Source: Atopobium minutum (GTDB taxonomy: Bacteria > Actinomycetota > Coriobacteriia > Coriobacteriales > Atopobiaceae). Taken from it: a stretch of 64,000 bases of DNA. Shown here one piece after another: positions 29,029 through 38,098 of this stretch. Numbering within the stretch: the stretch's first letter is position 1; each line of letters opens with the position of its first letter. The stretch is from positions 1,476,501 through 1,540,500 of the forward strand of contig FNSH01000001.1 in NCBI GenBank assembly GCA_900105895.1, read 5' to 3'. The notes beneath the pieces are model-generated. The model searched no databases. It worked only from the letters and a program-made list of their open reading frames with translations, and was not told the DNA's origin. The translations under genes were made by a program, and so were the position numbers.

Positions 29029-30243
29029 ATGGCTGACATTGGAATGATTGCATCAACATTGATAGCGGGAGTACTTTCATTTTTTTCACCCTGCATCCTG
29101 CCCGTGCTCCCCGTATATATTGGGCTGTTGCTTACTGAGGATGGCAAAACCGCCTTGGTGGTTCAGCGACGTATTGCAAATACCCTTGCTTTTATCATGG
29201 GTATCTCGATAAGCTTTTTTGCCCTGGGCTTTGGAGCAGGGTTTTTAGGTGGCATACTGGCAAATCCACTTTTTTCACTGAGCTTGGGCTTTGTTATTTG
29301 CTTGTTTGGCCTGCATCTTGCAGGGGTTCTCGTTATTCCAGCGCTTGATACCGAGAAGCGCATGGATATGCAGCACATTGATGCCAGGCATGCGGGTGGC
29401 GCCTTTTTGCTGGGTCTTGCGTTTTCATTTGGTTGGACGCCGTGCATTGGTCCTATCCTTGCATCGGTGCTGGCCTTTGCAGCTCAACAGGGTAATGCGG
29501 TGTGGGGAGGTCTGCTTTTGGTGGTGTACGCTTTGGGCCTATCACTACCTTTTGCTCTGCTTGCATTGGGTTCTTCTGTGCTTATGGAAAAAGTGCGTCA
29601 GCTTAACAAGTACAGTGAGCTTCTCAAAAAGATTGGCGGCGTGTGCATTGCCCTTGTCGGTGCATGGCTGCTGGTTTCACAAGCAACCGGTCTTGGTATG
29701 TCTCTAAAAAATACGAACAGCTCTGCAAGCTCTACTCAGAGTTCTCAAACTGAGCAGCGCAGTGATGCTACAAACCAGCAAGGTGATGCTATGAATGACG
29801 ATACAACCATGCCAGCTACGGACAGCTGGAAGCAAACGGCGCTTAAAACCTTGGATAACAAGACTCTTACGCTTGCGTCCCTTAAGGGAAAGCCGGCGTA
29901 TGTAAAGATGTGGGCCACCTGGTGTCCCGCTTGTCTCAACGGTCTTGATGAGTTTTCTCGCCTGGCTGCCGAGCATGAAAAGAAAGGTGATGTAACGGTT
30001 ACCTCGGTGCTTTCGCCAGAAATTGGATCGGAACTTTCTGAAGATCAAATTGTGAACTGGGCTACCAAGCAAAAGCTTACGGCTCCTATTTTGATGGATA
30101 GCTCTGGCACCTTACTCAAGGCCTTTGACATACAAGCGTATCCAACCTCTGTCTTTATTAACTCTCAGGGCGAGGTTGTCGATAAACGCATTGGCGATGT
30201 CCCTACGGATGAGCTGGAAAAAATCCTTAGTAGCTTGACATAA
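29029..30243 (+). CDS. ccdA: CcdA-thioredoxin fusion (membrane electron conduit to surface)
   Basis: Fusion of 404 residues. The N-terminal 225 residues are a CcdA/DsbD-type six-helix transmembrane electron carrier with the conserved Cys-Pro in [15 protein letters not shown] and [14 protein letters not shown] Ser/Gln/Thr-rich linker (about 230-265) follows. The C-terminal extracytoplasmic thioredoxin-like (TlpA/ResA) domain has [11 protein letters not shown] as CxxC site and the cis-Pro region AYPTSVFI. It would pass electrons from cytosolic thioredoxin outward, and the next gene encodes a membrane-anchored MsrAB that needs such reductant. In pneumococcus the equivalent CcdA and Etrx are separate proteins (family knowledge). 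Confidence 0.88.
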   Translation: MADIGMIASTLIAGVLSFFSPCILPVLPVYIGLLLTEDGKTALVVQRRIANTLAFIMGISISFFALGFGAGFLGGILANPLFSLSLGFVICLFGLHLAGVLVIPALDTEKRMDMQHIDARHAGGAFLLGLAFSFGWTPCIGPILASVLAFAAQQGNAVWGGLLLVVYALGLSLPFALLALGSSVLMEKVRQLNKYSELLKKIGGVCIALVGAWLLVSQATGLGMSLKNTNSSASSTQSSQTEQRSDATNQQGDAMNDDTTMPATDSWKQTALKTLDNKTLTLASLKGKPAYVKMWATWCPACLNGLDEFSRLAAEHEKKGDVTVTSVLSPEIGSELSEDQIVNWATKQKLTAPILMDSSGTLLKAFDIQAYPTSVFINSQGEVVDKRIGDVPTDELEKILSSLT

Positions 30244-30254
30244 GGGGTATGGGT

Positions 30255-31400
30255 ATGAACAAACATGCTTCCATAATGGTGGCGCTCGTGACTGCGATGG
30301 TTGTACTTGGTGTTGTGCTATACAAGATGCATAAACCACCTCAGACACAGGATGATGAGTTGGAGAAGAAGCAGGAGGCTGCAATGGCAAACATTGATAC
30401 CAATAATTTGCATGAGATTTATTTTGCAGGGGGATGCTTTTGGGGAGTGGAAGAGTATTTTTCTCGCATTCCAGGCGTGTATGATGCTGTGTCAGGATAC
30501 GCAAACGGCACCACTGAAAATCCCACGTATGAGGAAGTGTGTACTGGTAAAACAGGGCATGCTGAGACCGTAAAGGTGCGCTATGACCCTTCGATAGTAA
30601 GTTTGGAAAGCCTTGCTAAACAGTATTTTAAGATTATCAATCCGCTCAGTGTTAATCAGCAGGGCAATGATAGAGGAAGCCAGTATAGAACAGGCGTGTA
30701 CTTTGTGGATGCAGCAGATGAGTCTGTGCTGCGCCCGGTGTTTGATGAGGAGGAAAAGAAGTACGGCACAAAACTAGCGGTAGAGCTTACAAAGCTTACG
30801 AGCTTTTATCAAGCTGAGGAATACCATCAGGATTACCTCAAGAAAAACCCTCGTGGTTACTGCCACATAGACTTTAGTTCGCTTAAAGATGTAAAGCTCG
30901 AGAAGGGCGATAAGACATCTTCTGCACCTAAGGTGGACGCGTCACGGTATTACAAACCTTCTGACGATGAGATCAAGCGCATGCTTACGTCTGAGCAATA
31001 TGACGTTACACAAAAAGCTGGCACAGAGCCCGCATTTTCTGGAGCGTATCACGATAATCATCAGGCTGGTATTTACGTGGACGTGGTTACAGGTGAGCCC
31101 TTGTTCTCCTCCAAAGACAAATTTAATTCAGGCTGTGGTTGGCCAAGCTTTGTTCGTCCGATCGACCCGGATGTTATCAAGGAATATAAGGACAGCAGCC
31201 ATGGCATGATAAGAACAGAAGTGCGCAGTCGTGTAGGGGATTCTCACCTTGGGCATGTATTTACCGATGGTCCTCAAGAGCAGGGTGGTCTGAGGTATTG
31301 TATTGACAGCTTGGCGCTAAAGTTTATCCCTTATGAGCGTATGGAAGCAGAAGGATACGGGGAATTCATGCCTGTCTGTTCTCGCTATGGATGGGAATAA
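30255..31400 (+). CDS. msrAB: Membrane-anchored methionine sulfoxide reductase MsrA-MsrB fusion
   Basis: Bifunctional repair enzyme of 381 residues. One N-terminal transmembrane anchor ([17 protein letters not shown]) places the catalytic part outside the membrane. The MsrA domain shows [14 protein letters not shown] with catalytic Cys; the MsrB domain shows [12 protein letters not shown] and [21 protein letters not shown] with catalytic Cys. MsrB lacks the two CxxC zinc sites ([11 protein letters not shown] in place of the first), the non-zinc subtype. The ATG at 30255 has AAGGGG seven bases upstream. Coupling with the CcdA-thioredoxin fusion makes a surface protein-repair unit. Confidence 0.92.
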   Translation: MNKHASIMVALVTAMVVLGVVLYKMHKPPQTQDDELEKKQEAAMANIDTNNLHEIYFAGGCFWGVEEYFSRIPGVYDAVSGYANGTTENPTYEEVCTGKTGHAETVKVRYDPSIVSLESLAKQYFKIINPLSVNQQGNDRGSQYRTGVYFVDAADESVLRPVFDEEEKKYGTKLAVELTKLTSFYQAEEYHQDYLKKNPRGYCHIDFSSLKDVKLEKGDKTSSAPKVDASRYYKPSDDEIKRMLTSEQYDVTQKAGTEPAFSGAYHDNHQAGIYVDVVTGEPLFSSKDKFNSGCGWPSFVRPIDPDVIKEYKDSSHGMIRTEVRSRVGDSHLGHVFTDGPQEQGGLRYCIDSLALKFIPYERMEAEGYGEFMPVCSRYGWE

Positions 31401-31484
31401 GGCTATAAACGCTTATGTAAGCAAAGATCCTAAAAAAAGTCAAAGAGTCCAAAAAGCTCAAAAAGCTACGTACTAAAGAATCTA

Positions 31485-31531
31485 AAAAGATGCAGGGAAA
31501 TGAGCCAGAAGGCTATTTTCCTGCATCTTTT
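31485..31531 (+). terminator. Strong terminator after msrAB
   Basis: AAAAGATGCAGGGAAA pairs with TTTTCCTGCATCTTTT (one mismatch) across a short loop, ending in a T-run. The flanking A-rich left side makes it potentially bidirectional. It closes the ccdA-msrAB unit. Confidence 0.85.
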
Positions 31532-31975
31532 AGTATGTGGGTGCCCATACATGACTGTGACATTACGTGAATGTTTGGCTTATACAACTGTTTTTTCTAA
31601 GCTAAATTTCAAATACTATACAGCAGATGTAATACCTTAGGGTTTGCAGAACAAAATTCTTTTTTTCTAAAATACCCAGATTTCCTATATACATATATTT
31701 AGGATATTTATTCAAAAATTTGTATAGGAAATAATAGTGTGGAGATAACATTTCACCCGCTTTCGTACAGTACTACTCGCGTAAGAGCGGTTATATGGTA
31801 GTAATAAATCGGCAAATGGCGTAATTTATCCGCTCGCCGTTCTAAAAAAGCCATTTACAAAACAAAATTGAGGAATTCATTTACTTTCACGTCGCGTTAA
31901 TCTCGACAATTTTCCTAGTCATTATTCATTGCTAATAGCTCATGTATTTGTCGTATCACACGTAGGAGGTAGCAC
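31532..31975. promoter_or_regulatory. Upstream regulatory region of the choline microcompartment operon
   Basis: No gene is visible in this AT-rich stretch of about 440 bases. It must hold the main promoter of the locus. It contains a 28-bp imperfect dyad (31680-31707), a second TATAGGAAATA (31723-31733) forming an inverted pair with TTTCCTATATAC, and TTTCCTAGTCA at 31911-31921 (the same 11 bases, inverted, occur upstream of the NifU-like gene at 14141). AAATGGC at 31815 and GCCATTT at 31850 could form a leader stem. The first gene has a strong TAGGAGGT site. Confidence 0.5.
31680..31707. promoter_or_regulatory. Imperfect 28-bp dyad, candidate operator
   Basis: Eleven of fourteen symmetric base pairs match around a centre near 31693, with conserved TCCTA and TAGGA arms. 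It lies about 270 bases before the first gene of the locus. A MerR-family regulator is encoded near the end of the same locus (48305) and MerR proteins bind such dyads, so it is the natural candidate to bind here; that link is an inference. Confidence 0.4.
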
Positions 31976-33067
31976 ATGGCATCAACTACAGCTGCGGTGG
32001 CGAGTAGCACTGCTGAGCAAAAGAAACGCAGTCTTGATCAAGAATTTTTTCGAAAAGGTATTTTAATCGCTCTGTTCTCAAGCCTTATGTATGGCATCTA
32101 TACTGCTTTCATTACAGCAGGTGAAAGTACAAGTTTATGGCTTGGATGGTTAGATACTGTCAACCCAACAGGGTTTTTGGCGGTTTTTATACTTCCTACG
32201 GTGGCAAGTGCCATAAACGATTGCTGTAGCGCTCTTTGGGCCCTTGGTATCACGGCAAAGCAGGGCAAGCTTGCGGATTTTGGTCGTACCATCCGCACCA
32301 AGCCCGGCATTATTATGGTGGTAAGTGCCCTTGTCGGCGGCCCTATTGCAACGGTTGCTTATATCATTGCGCTGTCTCAGGCAGGAACCATTGTGGTTCC
32401 TATTGCGGCGCTTAACCCTGCAATTGGATCAATTCTTTCTCGCATTCTTTTTAAGCAGGAGCTGGGTCCCCGCAAGATCATAGGTATTGCTATCTGCGTC
32501 TTTGCGGGCCTTATGATTGGTTCCACAAGTCTTACGGGCGATGCATCCAACAACTTGGGATTTGGCCTTATGTTGGCATTTATTGCTGCCTTGGGCTGGG
32601 GTGCCGAGGGCTGCATTGCGGGATATGCAAGCTGCATGATTGATACGCAAATTGGTATCACGATTCGCCAGTGTGTATCAGGTTTTGTAGAGCTGTTTGT
32701 ATTGCTTCCAGCGTTGGCACTTATCGGTGGCGTACCCATAGCCGAGGCTATTACCTATATCGGAAGCGTCCTGAGCGATTTGCCCACAATTTTGTGCTTT
32801 GTTGTTGCCGGCTTTGCAGCATATAAGTCTTTTGCTAGCTGGTATCGCGGCAATTCTATGTGCGGTACTGCGCTTGGTATGGCGTGCAACGGTACCTATA
32901 CCTTTGTAGCTCCGCTTACCACATGGATTATTGTAGGCGTCATCATGCACATTGATGGCTATGCCTTGGCGCCAATTGCGTGGGCGGCGGCGCTGGTCAT
33001 GATCATTGGCATTGTCATTATTGCTATCAATCCTCTTGAGTATCTAGGAAAGAAGGAGGAGGCATAA
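31976..33067 (+). CDS. EamA/DMT-family membrane transporter of the choline locus
   Basis: Integral membrane protein of 363 residues with about ten hydrophobic helices in two similar halves, the drug/metabolite-transporter (EamA) pattern. PIAALNPAIGSILSRILFKQELGPRKIIGIAICVFAGLMIG is the conserved end of the first half. Being first in the operon and overlapping the next gene by one base, it probably imports choline or exports trimethylamine; the direction cannot be read from sequence. It has a polar, Ala/Thr/Ser-rich N-terminus of about 25 residues. Small multidrug-resistance type exporters occupy this role in other choline clusters. Confidence 0.8.
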   Translation: MASTTAAVASSTAEQKKRSLDQEFFRKGILIALFSSLMYGIYTAFITAGESTSLWLGWLDTVNPTGFLAVFILPTVASAINDCCSALWALGITAKQGKLADFGRTIRTKPGIIMVVSALVGGPIATVAYIIALSQAGTIVVPIAALNPAIGSILSRILFKQELGPRKIIGIAICVFAGLMIGSTSLTGDASNNLGFGLMLAFIAALGWGAEGCIAGYASCMIDTQIGITIRQCVSGFVELFVLLPALALIGGVPIAEAITYIGSVLSDLPTILCFVVAGFAAYKSFASWYRGNSMCGTALGMACNGTYTFVAPLTTWIIVGVIMHIDGYALAPIAWAAALVMIIGIVIIAINPLEYLGKKEEA

Positions 33068-33330
33068 TGCGTCCACTTAACTATGCAATTCTCAAATATT
33101 TTACTGAGGTACCAGAAGCAAGTGCCGACGATGTACTTATGGCACTCAAAGATGATTACTCGGGTTTTTCTGCCTTCACGCATACAAAGGTCCAGGAAGC
33201 GCTGATGACTGCCGAGAAAAACGGCTTGATTGCTGAGTCGCGTGTTGACCTTGACGATAAGGGCGAGTTGCATGTCTTTTATGCTGCAGACTCCGAGCAG
33301 CGAGACACCATTAATTCCTACATCAAGTAG
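33067..33330 (+). CDS. Small winged-helix-like protein of unknown function
   Basis: Protein of 87 residues. Sequence shows an alpha-helical segment PLNYAILKYFTEVPEASADDVLMALKDDY, a second helix TKVQEALMTAEKNGLIAESR and a beta-like DDKGELHVFYAA, reminiscent of a winged helix-turn-helix of the type that reads template DNA or acts as a small adaptor. It overlaps the transporter gene by one base and precedes the first shell genes. I do not recognise a named family with certainty. It could be a local regulator or a shell-associated adaptor. Confidence 0.6.
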   Translation: MRPLNYAILKYFTEVPEASADDVLMALKDDYSGFSAFTHTKVQEALMTAEKNGLIAESRVDLDDKGELHVFYAADSEQRDTINSYIK

Positions 33331-33342
33331 TGAGGAGTACGT

Positions 33343-33642
33343 ATGCGCTATAAGGGAGAAGAGGCCATAGGCCTCATAGAGACCACGGGTATGGTGCCTG
33401 CACTGTATGCAGCAGATGCAATGCTTAAAGCAGGTAATACAGAGCTTGTCAGCTACGAGAATATTGGCTCAACGCTGGTAACCATCATTGTTAAAGGTGA
33501 TGTAGCTGCCTGTGAAGCAGCAGTGAAAGCAGGCTGTGAAGCCGCATCGAGCATTGGCACGCTTACGGCACATAACGTTATGCGCCGTCCTGTTCCGCCT
33601 GTTGGTGACGTTGTTTCTGTTCATGACGTGGATTACAACTAG
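33343..33642 (+). CDS. BMC-H shell protein
   Basis: Hexameric microcompartment shell subunit with one BMC domain, 99 residues. EAIGLIETTGMVPALYAADAMLKAGNTELVSYENIGSTLVTIIVKGDVAACEAAVKAGCEAA is the canonical fold. The pore loop following the AS-IGTL segment (usually IGG or similar) is not clearly preserved. The C-terminal tail PVPPVGDVVSVHDVDYN is acidic. GTGAGGAG precedes the start. It would tile the facets of the choline compartment together with other BMC-H proteins. Confidence 0.9.
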   Translation: MRYKGEEAIGLIETTGMVPALYAADAMLKAGNTELVSYENIGSTLVTIIVKGDVAACEAAVKAGCEAASSIGTLTAHNVMRRPVPPVGDVVSVHDVDYN

Positions 33643-33651
33643 GAGGCAGCT

Positions 33652-33963
33652 ATGGCTAACGAAGGCATGAATGCACTGGGCGCTATAGAGACCTTTGGTT
33701 TGGTTTGGGTTCTTGAAGCAGGCGATGCCATGTGCAAAGCGGGCGACGTTGTGCTCATCGGCTATGAAAACACTGCTTCAGGCTACATCTCCATTTTGGT
33801 AGAGGGAGATGTTGCCGCTTGTAAAGCAGCGGTAGCTGCAGGCGTTAAAGCCGTAGAGGCTTTGGGCGCAGAGGTTTACAGCTCTGTTGTCATCCCTCGT
33901 CCTCATCCAAGCCTTAAGAAAATCACTGATAAATACACCGTCGAGAAGCTCTTGCCGTATTAA
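33652..33963 (+). CDS. BMC-H shell protein
   Basis: Second single-domain shell protein, 103 residues: MNALGAIETFGLVWVLEAGDAMCKAGDVVLIGYENTASGYISILVEGDVAACKAAVAAGVKAVEALG followed by VYSSVVIPRPHPSLKKI. It is clearly paralogous to the preceding gene but not a recent copy. Shell facets in these compartments are mixtures of BMC-H types with different pores, which is the probable reason for several paralogues here. A TAGGAGGCAGC site precedes the ATG. Confidence 0.9.
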   Translation: MANEGMNALGAIETFGLVWVLEAGDAMCKAGDVVLIGYENTASGYISILVEGDVAACKAAVAAGVKAVEALGAEVYSSVVIPRPHPSLKKITDKYTVEKLLPY

Positions 33964-33975
33964 AGGAGGTGTCAC

Positions 33976-35493
33976 GTGTCTCTTATCGATAATGATCTTC
34001 TATCCGTTCAGGAGGCGCGTATCCTCCTTGAGCATGCTGCCGGGTCTGTTGAGGCTTTAGAGAGCTTGCCGCTGTCTTTGGTTGAAGACTTTCTTACGCA
34101 CTTGCGTGAAGGTCTTTATCAGAATGCTCGTACGTATGCTGACCTTGCTTTTGATGAGAGCGACTATGGTAATCCCCAAGAAGAAGCTCAGCTCATAGAG
34201 TGGGTCCTTACGGATGTACTCGATGATGTATGTGCTCAAACCCCCGTGCAAGAAATTGTTTGGGATACAAAGTCTGCGGCGGTGTATCTGTCTAAAGGAG
34301 TGGTTGTATCACTGCTTCCAGATTGGCTTGCCGTACCAACTCTGCTATCGCAGCTGTTTTATGCACTCCGCTCAAAAAGCCCCATTGTTTTTTCGGCTGG
34401 TGCTCGTGTACATGAGAGCTGCTGTCGTGTAATGGAAGATGTACTTTCCATTGCCCGCTCATGCCATTATCCAGAAGAGGCGTTGGGATTTTTGCGGGTC
34501 TGTTGTCCCGAAGGCGAGCAGTGGATGTGCTCGCAACCCTGCGTGAGTGTCATTATAGATTCCCGTGAGAATGCCAATGAACACCCTTATGCTGCCTATG
34601 GCAAGGATGTCTATTATGCGTCGCTGGGCAACAATCCTGTTTTTGTTGAATCAACGGCTGATATAGCAGCTTGTGCTCAAGAGATAGTACGGGGTAAATC
34701 ATTTTGCCATGGCATGCTTCCAGGAGTCGAGCAATCTATTGTGGTAGAAGCGGCGGTAGATAGCCAACTCCAAGCTGCGCTCAGGCAAATGGGTTGTTAC
34801 TTTTTGGACGAAAGTGAAACCGATCGTCTTGGTGACTTGCTTTTTATGTCAGACGGTAAGACCTATCCAGAGCTTATCGCCAAGTCTGCCGAAGACCTTG
34901 CTCGTAGGGCAAATATTGCGGTACCAGCACAGACAAAGGTGCTTATCGTCCGCAAGCCGTACGTGAGTGAGCGGAGCTTTTTCTCTAAAGCTAAGTATGG
35001 TCCTGTGCTTTCTTACTATGTGGAAGAAAGCTGGCGCGATGCTTGCGAGAAGTGCATAGAGCTCATTTTGAACAGCGGACACGGGAATGCCTTGTCGATT
35101 TTCTCTAATAGTCCCGAAGTGATTCAGCAATTTATTCTCAAGAAGCCCGTTGGCCGTGTGCTGGTAAATGTTAGTACTGCTCTGGGCAGTATAGGCAGTC
35201 ATACAGAGCTTCCTAAGACGCTCACTATTACCGGCTGGGACCACGCTACTACCTCGAGTTTGGGTGTTACTTACAGTGATTTTGTAAGAAAGCGCCAGGT
35301 AGGTGTTGCTGGCAATACGCACCAGCAGGACTTGGTGAAGCAAATCAGTTCACATACTCACCCTACTCTGACAACGCCAAACACAAAAACAGAAGTACAG
35401 CCACTGAGTAACACGGCTGATGTGACACAAGAACAGTGCACGGAATCGATCGATTGGTTCTCTGGTCTTCTAGAGTCCATGAGAGATAAGTAA
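33976..35493 (+). CDS. Aldehyde dehydrogenase homologue lacking the catalytic Cys
   Basis: CoA-acylating aldehyde dehydrogenase family (EutE/PduP/CutB-F type), 505 residues. Aligned with the active paralogue at 44094, its active-site segment SFCHGMLPGVEQSI matches TFDNGTICASEQSI, and the catalytic Cys (C256 there) is Pro249 here. A nearby Cys244 is not at the nucleophile position. It should therefore not form a thioester by the normal mechanism. The C-terminal SIDWFSGLLESMRDK is an amphipathic helix after a Thr/Asn/Gln-rich linker, the form of a shell-targeting peptide. It may be structural or regulatory. Strong AAAGGAGGTG site. Confidence 0.85.
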   Translation: MSLIDNDLLSVQEARILLEHAAGSVEALESLPLSLVEDFLTHLREGLYQNARTYADLAFDESDYGNPQEEAQLIEWVLTDVLDDVCAQTPVQEIVWDTKSAAVYLSKGVVVSLLPDWLAVPTLLSQLFYALRSKSPIVFSAGARVHESCCRVMEDVLSIARSCHYPEEALGFLRVCCPEGEQWMCSQPCVSVIIDSRENANEHPYAAYGKDVYYASLGNNPVFVESTADIAACAQEIVRGKSFCHGMLPGVEQSIVVEAAVDSQLQAALRQMGCYFLDESETDRLGDLLFMSDGKTYPELIAKSAEDLARRANIAVPAQTKVLIVRKPYVSERSFFSKAKYGPVLSYYVEESWRDACEKCIELILNSGHGNALSIFSNSPEVIQQFILKKPVGRVLVNVSTALGSIGSHTELPKTLTITGWDHATTSSLGVTYSDFVRKRQVGVAGNTHQQDLVKQISSHTHPTLTTPNTKTEVQPLSNTADVTQEQCTESIDWFSGLLESMRDK

Positions 35494-35506
35494 AAAGGAG
35501 TAAAGG

Positions 35507-38044
35507 ATGGATATTAAGGAGTTTGCAAAGGAACTTTCCGAGGCAACCAAAACCATGAGTGCTGAGGAAAAGCATGCTGTGCGAGAGATGTTTGCGAAAG
35601 TTTCCGATCAGCTGGACGCACCACTGCACAGTACACCCTGTGTAGCAGACGGACCTACCGAGATCCCCGAAGGTCCTACTCAGCGCCATGTTCGTCTGAA
35701 GGATAACTACCTCAAGCAAGTTCCTAGTATTACTACGTTTCGTGCTCGTGCGGTTACCGAGATTATGAAGGAAAACCCAGGCATGCCTAAGATTGAGTTG
35801 CGTGCTAAGGCGTTCCGTCACTGCTGCGAAACGGCTCCCTTGGTCATCCAAGATGACGAGCTTATCGTAGGTGCTCCCTGTGGTGCTCCCCGTGCTGGTG
35901 CATTTTCTCCCGATCTTGCGTGGCGTTGGCTTAAAGAAGAGCTTGATACCATTGGGGATCGTCCTCAGGATCCTTTTTACATCTCTGATGAGGATAAGCG
36001 CTATTGTCGTGAGGTACTGTTCCCATTTTGGGAGGGCAAGTCACAGGATGAGATCTGTGAGGACCAGTATCGTGAGGCTGGTGTCTGGGAGCTTTCCGGT
36101 GAGTCCTATGTATCTGACTGCTCCTACCATGCTATGAGTGGTGGCGGCGATTCTAACCCTGGTTATGACGTTATCCTCATGCGCAAGGGTATGCTCGATA
36201 TCCAGGCTGAGGCAAAAGAGCACCTTGCCCAACTTGATTACGCCAATCCAGAGGACTTGGATAAGATCTACTTCTACAAGTCCGTCATTGATACCACTGA
36301 AGGCGTCATGATTTATTCAAAGCGCCTCAGTGAGTATGCTTTGCAAAAGGCTGCTGCTGAGCATGATCCCAAGCGCAAGAGCGAGCTCGAGAAGATCGCA
36401 GAAATTCTTGCCTATGTACCTGCACACAAGCCAAGGACGTTCCATGAGGCTATGCAGGCAGTCTTTACGATTGAGTCCCTCTTGCCTGTAGAGGAAAACC
36501 AAACCGGTATGTCTATCGGTCGTGTTGACCAGTACATGTATCCCTTCTATGAGGCAGACATTAAGGCTGGCCGTATCACTCCGTATGAGGCTTTTGATAT
36601 CGCCGGTTGTATGCTCATCAAACTGAGTGAGGTCATGTGGGTTACCTCGCGCGGACAGTCTGAATTCTTTGCAGGATACCAGCCCTTTATTAACATGACT
36701 TTAGGTGGTGTGACTCGCAGGGGCACTGACGCTACCAACGATTTGACCTACCTGCTTATGGATGCTGCCCGTCATGTAAAGATTTATCAGCCTACCATTG
36801 CGTGCCGTATTCACAACAAGTCACCCGAGCGCTACATGCGCAAGATCGTTGATCTTGTTCGTTCGGGCATGGGCTTCCCCGCTTGCCACTTTGATGACAC
36901 CCACATCAAGATGATGCTTGCTAAGGGTATTTCTGTTGAAGACTCTCGTGACTACTGCATGATGGGTTGCGTTGAGCCTCAGAAGTCTGGCCGCCTGTAT
37001 CAGTGGACCTCCACCTCTTATACGCAATGGCCTGTGTGCATTGAGCTTACCCTTAACCACGGCGTTGACCTGTGGTATGGCAAGCAGGTTACTCCAGACC
37101 TTGGCGATCTTTCTCAATACAAGACCTTCGAAGAGTTTGATGCAGCGGTTAAAAAGACCATTCAATACGTCACGAAGTGGACCGATGTTGCCACTGTTAT
37201 CTCTCAGCGTGTTGCTCGCGAGGTTGCGCCTAAGCCTTTGATGTCCATCATGTTTGAAGGCTGCATGGAAAGCGGCAGGGATGTTTCTTCTGGTGGCGCC
37301 ATGTACAACTATGGTCCAGGTGTTGTATGGACTGGTTTGGGCACCTATACCGACTCTATGGCAGCTATCAAAAAGCTTGTTTTTGATGATCACAAATATA
37401 CGCTCGATGAGCTTAATGAGGCTCTGAAGGCAGACTTTGTGGGCTACGAGAAAATCCAGCAGGATTGCATCAATGCGCCTAAGTATGGCAATGATGACGA
37501 TTATGCGGACAATATCGCAGCGGATATTCTGCATTACACCGAGCACATCCATGTGAAATATAAGACGCTGTACTCTCACATGTCCATGGGTACGCTTTCC
37601 ATCTCTAACAATACGCCTTTTGGCGAGATGACCGGTGCTTCTGCAAATGGTCGTAAGGCCTGGACGCCCTTGTCAGACGGCATTAGCCCCAGCCAGGGTG
37701 CCGACCACAATGGTCCTACCGCCATTATTAAATCGGTTGGTAAGTTGCCTAATGACTCTATGAACATCGGTATGGTTCATAACTTTAAGCTTATGAGCGG
37801 TATTCTCGATACGCCAGAAGGAGAGCGTGGCCTTATTACCCTTTTGCGCACGGCTTCGATGTTCGGCAATGGCGAGATGCAGTTTAACTATCTCGACAAT
37901 GAAACGCTTATTGATGCACAGGCCCATCCAGAAAAGCATCGTGACCTCGTGGTACGCGTTGCTGGCTACAGCGCATTCTTCAACGAGCTGTGCAAGGACG
38001 TTCAGGACGAGATTATTAGCCGCACCATGCTTACCAGGATTTAA
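35507..38044 (+). CDS. cutC: Choline trimethylamine-lyase (glycyl-radical enzyme)
   Basis: Glycyl-radical C-N lyase that splits choline to trimethylamine and acetaldehyde inside the compartment, 845 residues. The catalytic site is [11 protein letters not shown] with Cys488 and Glu490; the radical Gly is Gly820 in RVAGYSAFF. Tyr207, Asp215, Phe394, Thr501 and Tyr505 occupy the positions that bind choline in the Desulfovibrio alaskensis enzyme (its numbering minus one, from memory), separating it from glycerol, propanediol and isethionate lyases. It lacks the ~300-residue extension of the Klebsiella-type form, so it is the short type. The first 20 residues form an amphipathic helix that may target it. 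Excellent AAAAAGGAGTAAAGG site. Confidence 0.97.
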   Translation: MDIKEFAKELSEATKTMSAEEKHAVREMFAKVSDQLDAPLHSTPCVADGPTEIPEGPTQRHVRLKDNYLKQVPSITTFRARAVTEIMKENPGMPKIELRAKAFRHCCETAPLVIQDDELIVGAPCGAPRAGAFSPDLAWRWLKEELDTIGDRPQDPFYISDEDKRYCREVLFPFWEGKSQDEICEDQYREAGVWELSGESYVSDCSYHAMSGGGDSNPGYDVILMRKGMLDIQAEAKEHLAQLDYANPEDLDKIYFYKSVIDTTEGVMIYSKRLSEYALQKAAAEHDPKRKSELEKIAEILAYVPAHKPRTFHEAMQAVFTIESLLPVEENQTGMSIGRVDQYMYPFYEADIKAGRITPYEAFDIAGCMLIKLSEVMWVTSRGQSEFFAGYQPFINMTLGGVTRRGTDATNDLTYLLMDAARHVKIYQPTIACRIHNKSPERYMRKIVDLVRSGMGFPACHFDDTHIKMMLAKGISVEDSRDYCMMGCVEPQKSGRLYQWTSTSYTQWPVCIELTLNHGVDLWYGKQVTPDLGDLSQYKTFEEFDAAVKKTIQYVTKWTDVATVISQRVAREVAPKPLMSIMFEGCMESGRDVSSGGAMYNYGPGVVWTGLGTYTDSMAAIKKLVFDDHKYTLDELNEALKADFVGYEKIQQDCINAPKYGNDDDYADNIAADILHYTEHIHVKYKTLYSHMSMGTLSISNNTPFGEMTGASANGRKAWTPLSDGISPSQGADHNGPTAIIKSVGKLPNDSMNIGMVHNFKLMSGILDTPEGERGLITLLRTASMFGNGEMQFNYLDNETLIDAQAHPEKHRDLVVRVAGYSAFFNELCKDVQDEIISRTMLTRI

Positions 38045-38098
38045 TAGTTGTCAGTAACTTGGTAAACGATGAGGTAAAAGGAAGGGGGCAACGGACAG

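Noticed and set aside
31401..31484. A-rich run with repeated AAAAAG-C words after msrAB as a regulatory repeat
   Set aside because: Short, irregular and next to a strong terminator; looks like simple sequence without a consistent period.
36821..37579. 252-residue minus-strand open frame opposite cutC
   Set aside because: It is antisense to a highly conserved enzyme, has no family motifs and no start signal; a mirror of codon bias.
35507..38044. Alternative identities for the glycyl-radical enzyme (glycerol or propanediol dehydratase, isethionate lyase, pyruvate formate-lyase)
   Set aside because: GCVEP plus Tyr207, Asp215, Phe394, Thr501 and Tyr505 match the choline enzyme, and the length and CutD neighbour fit.
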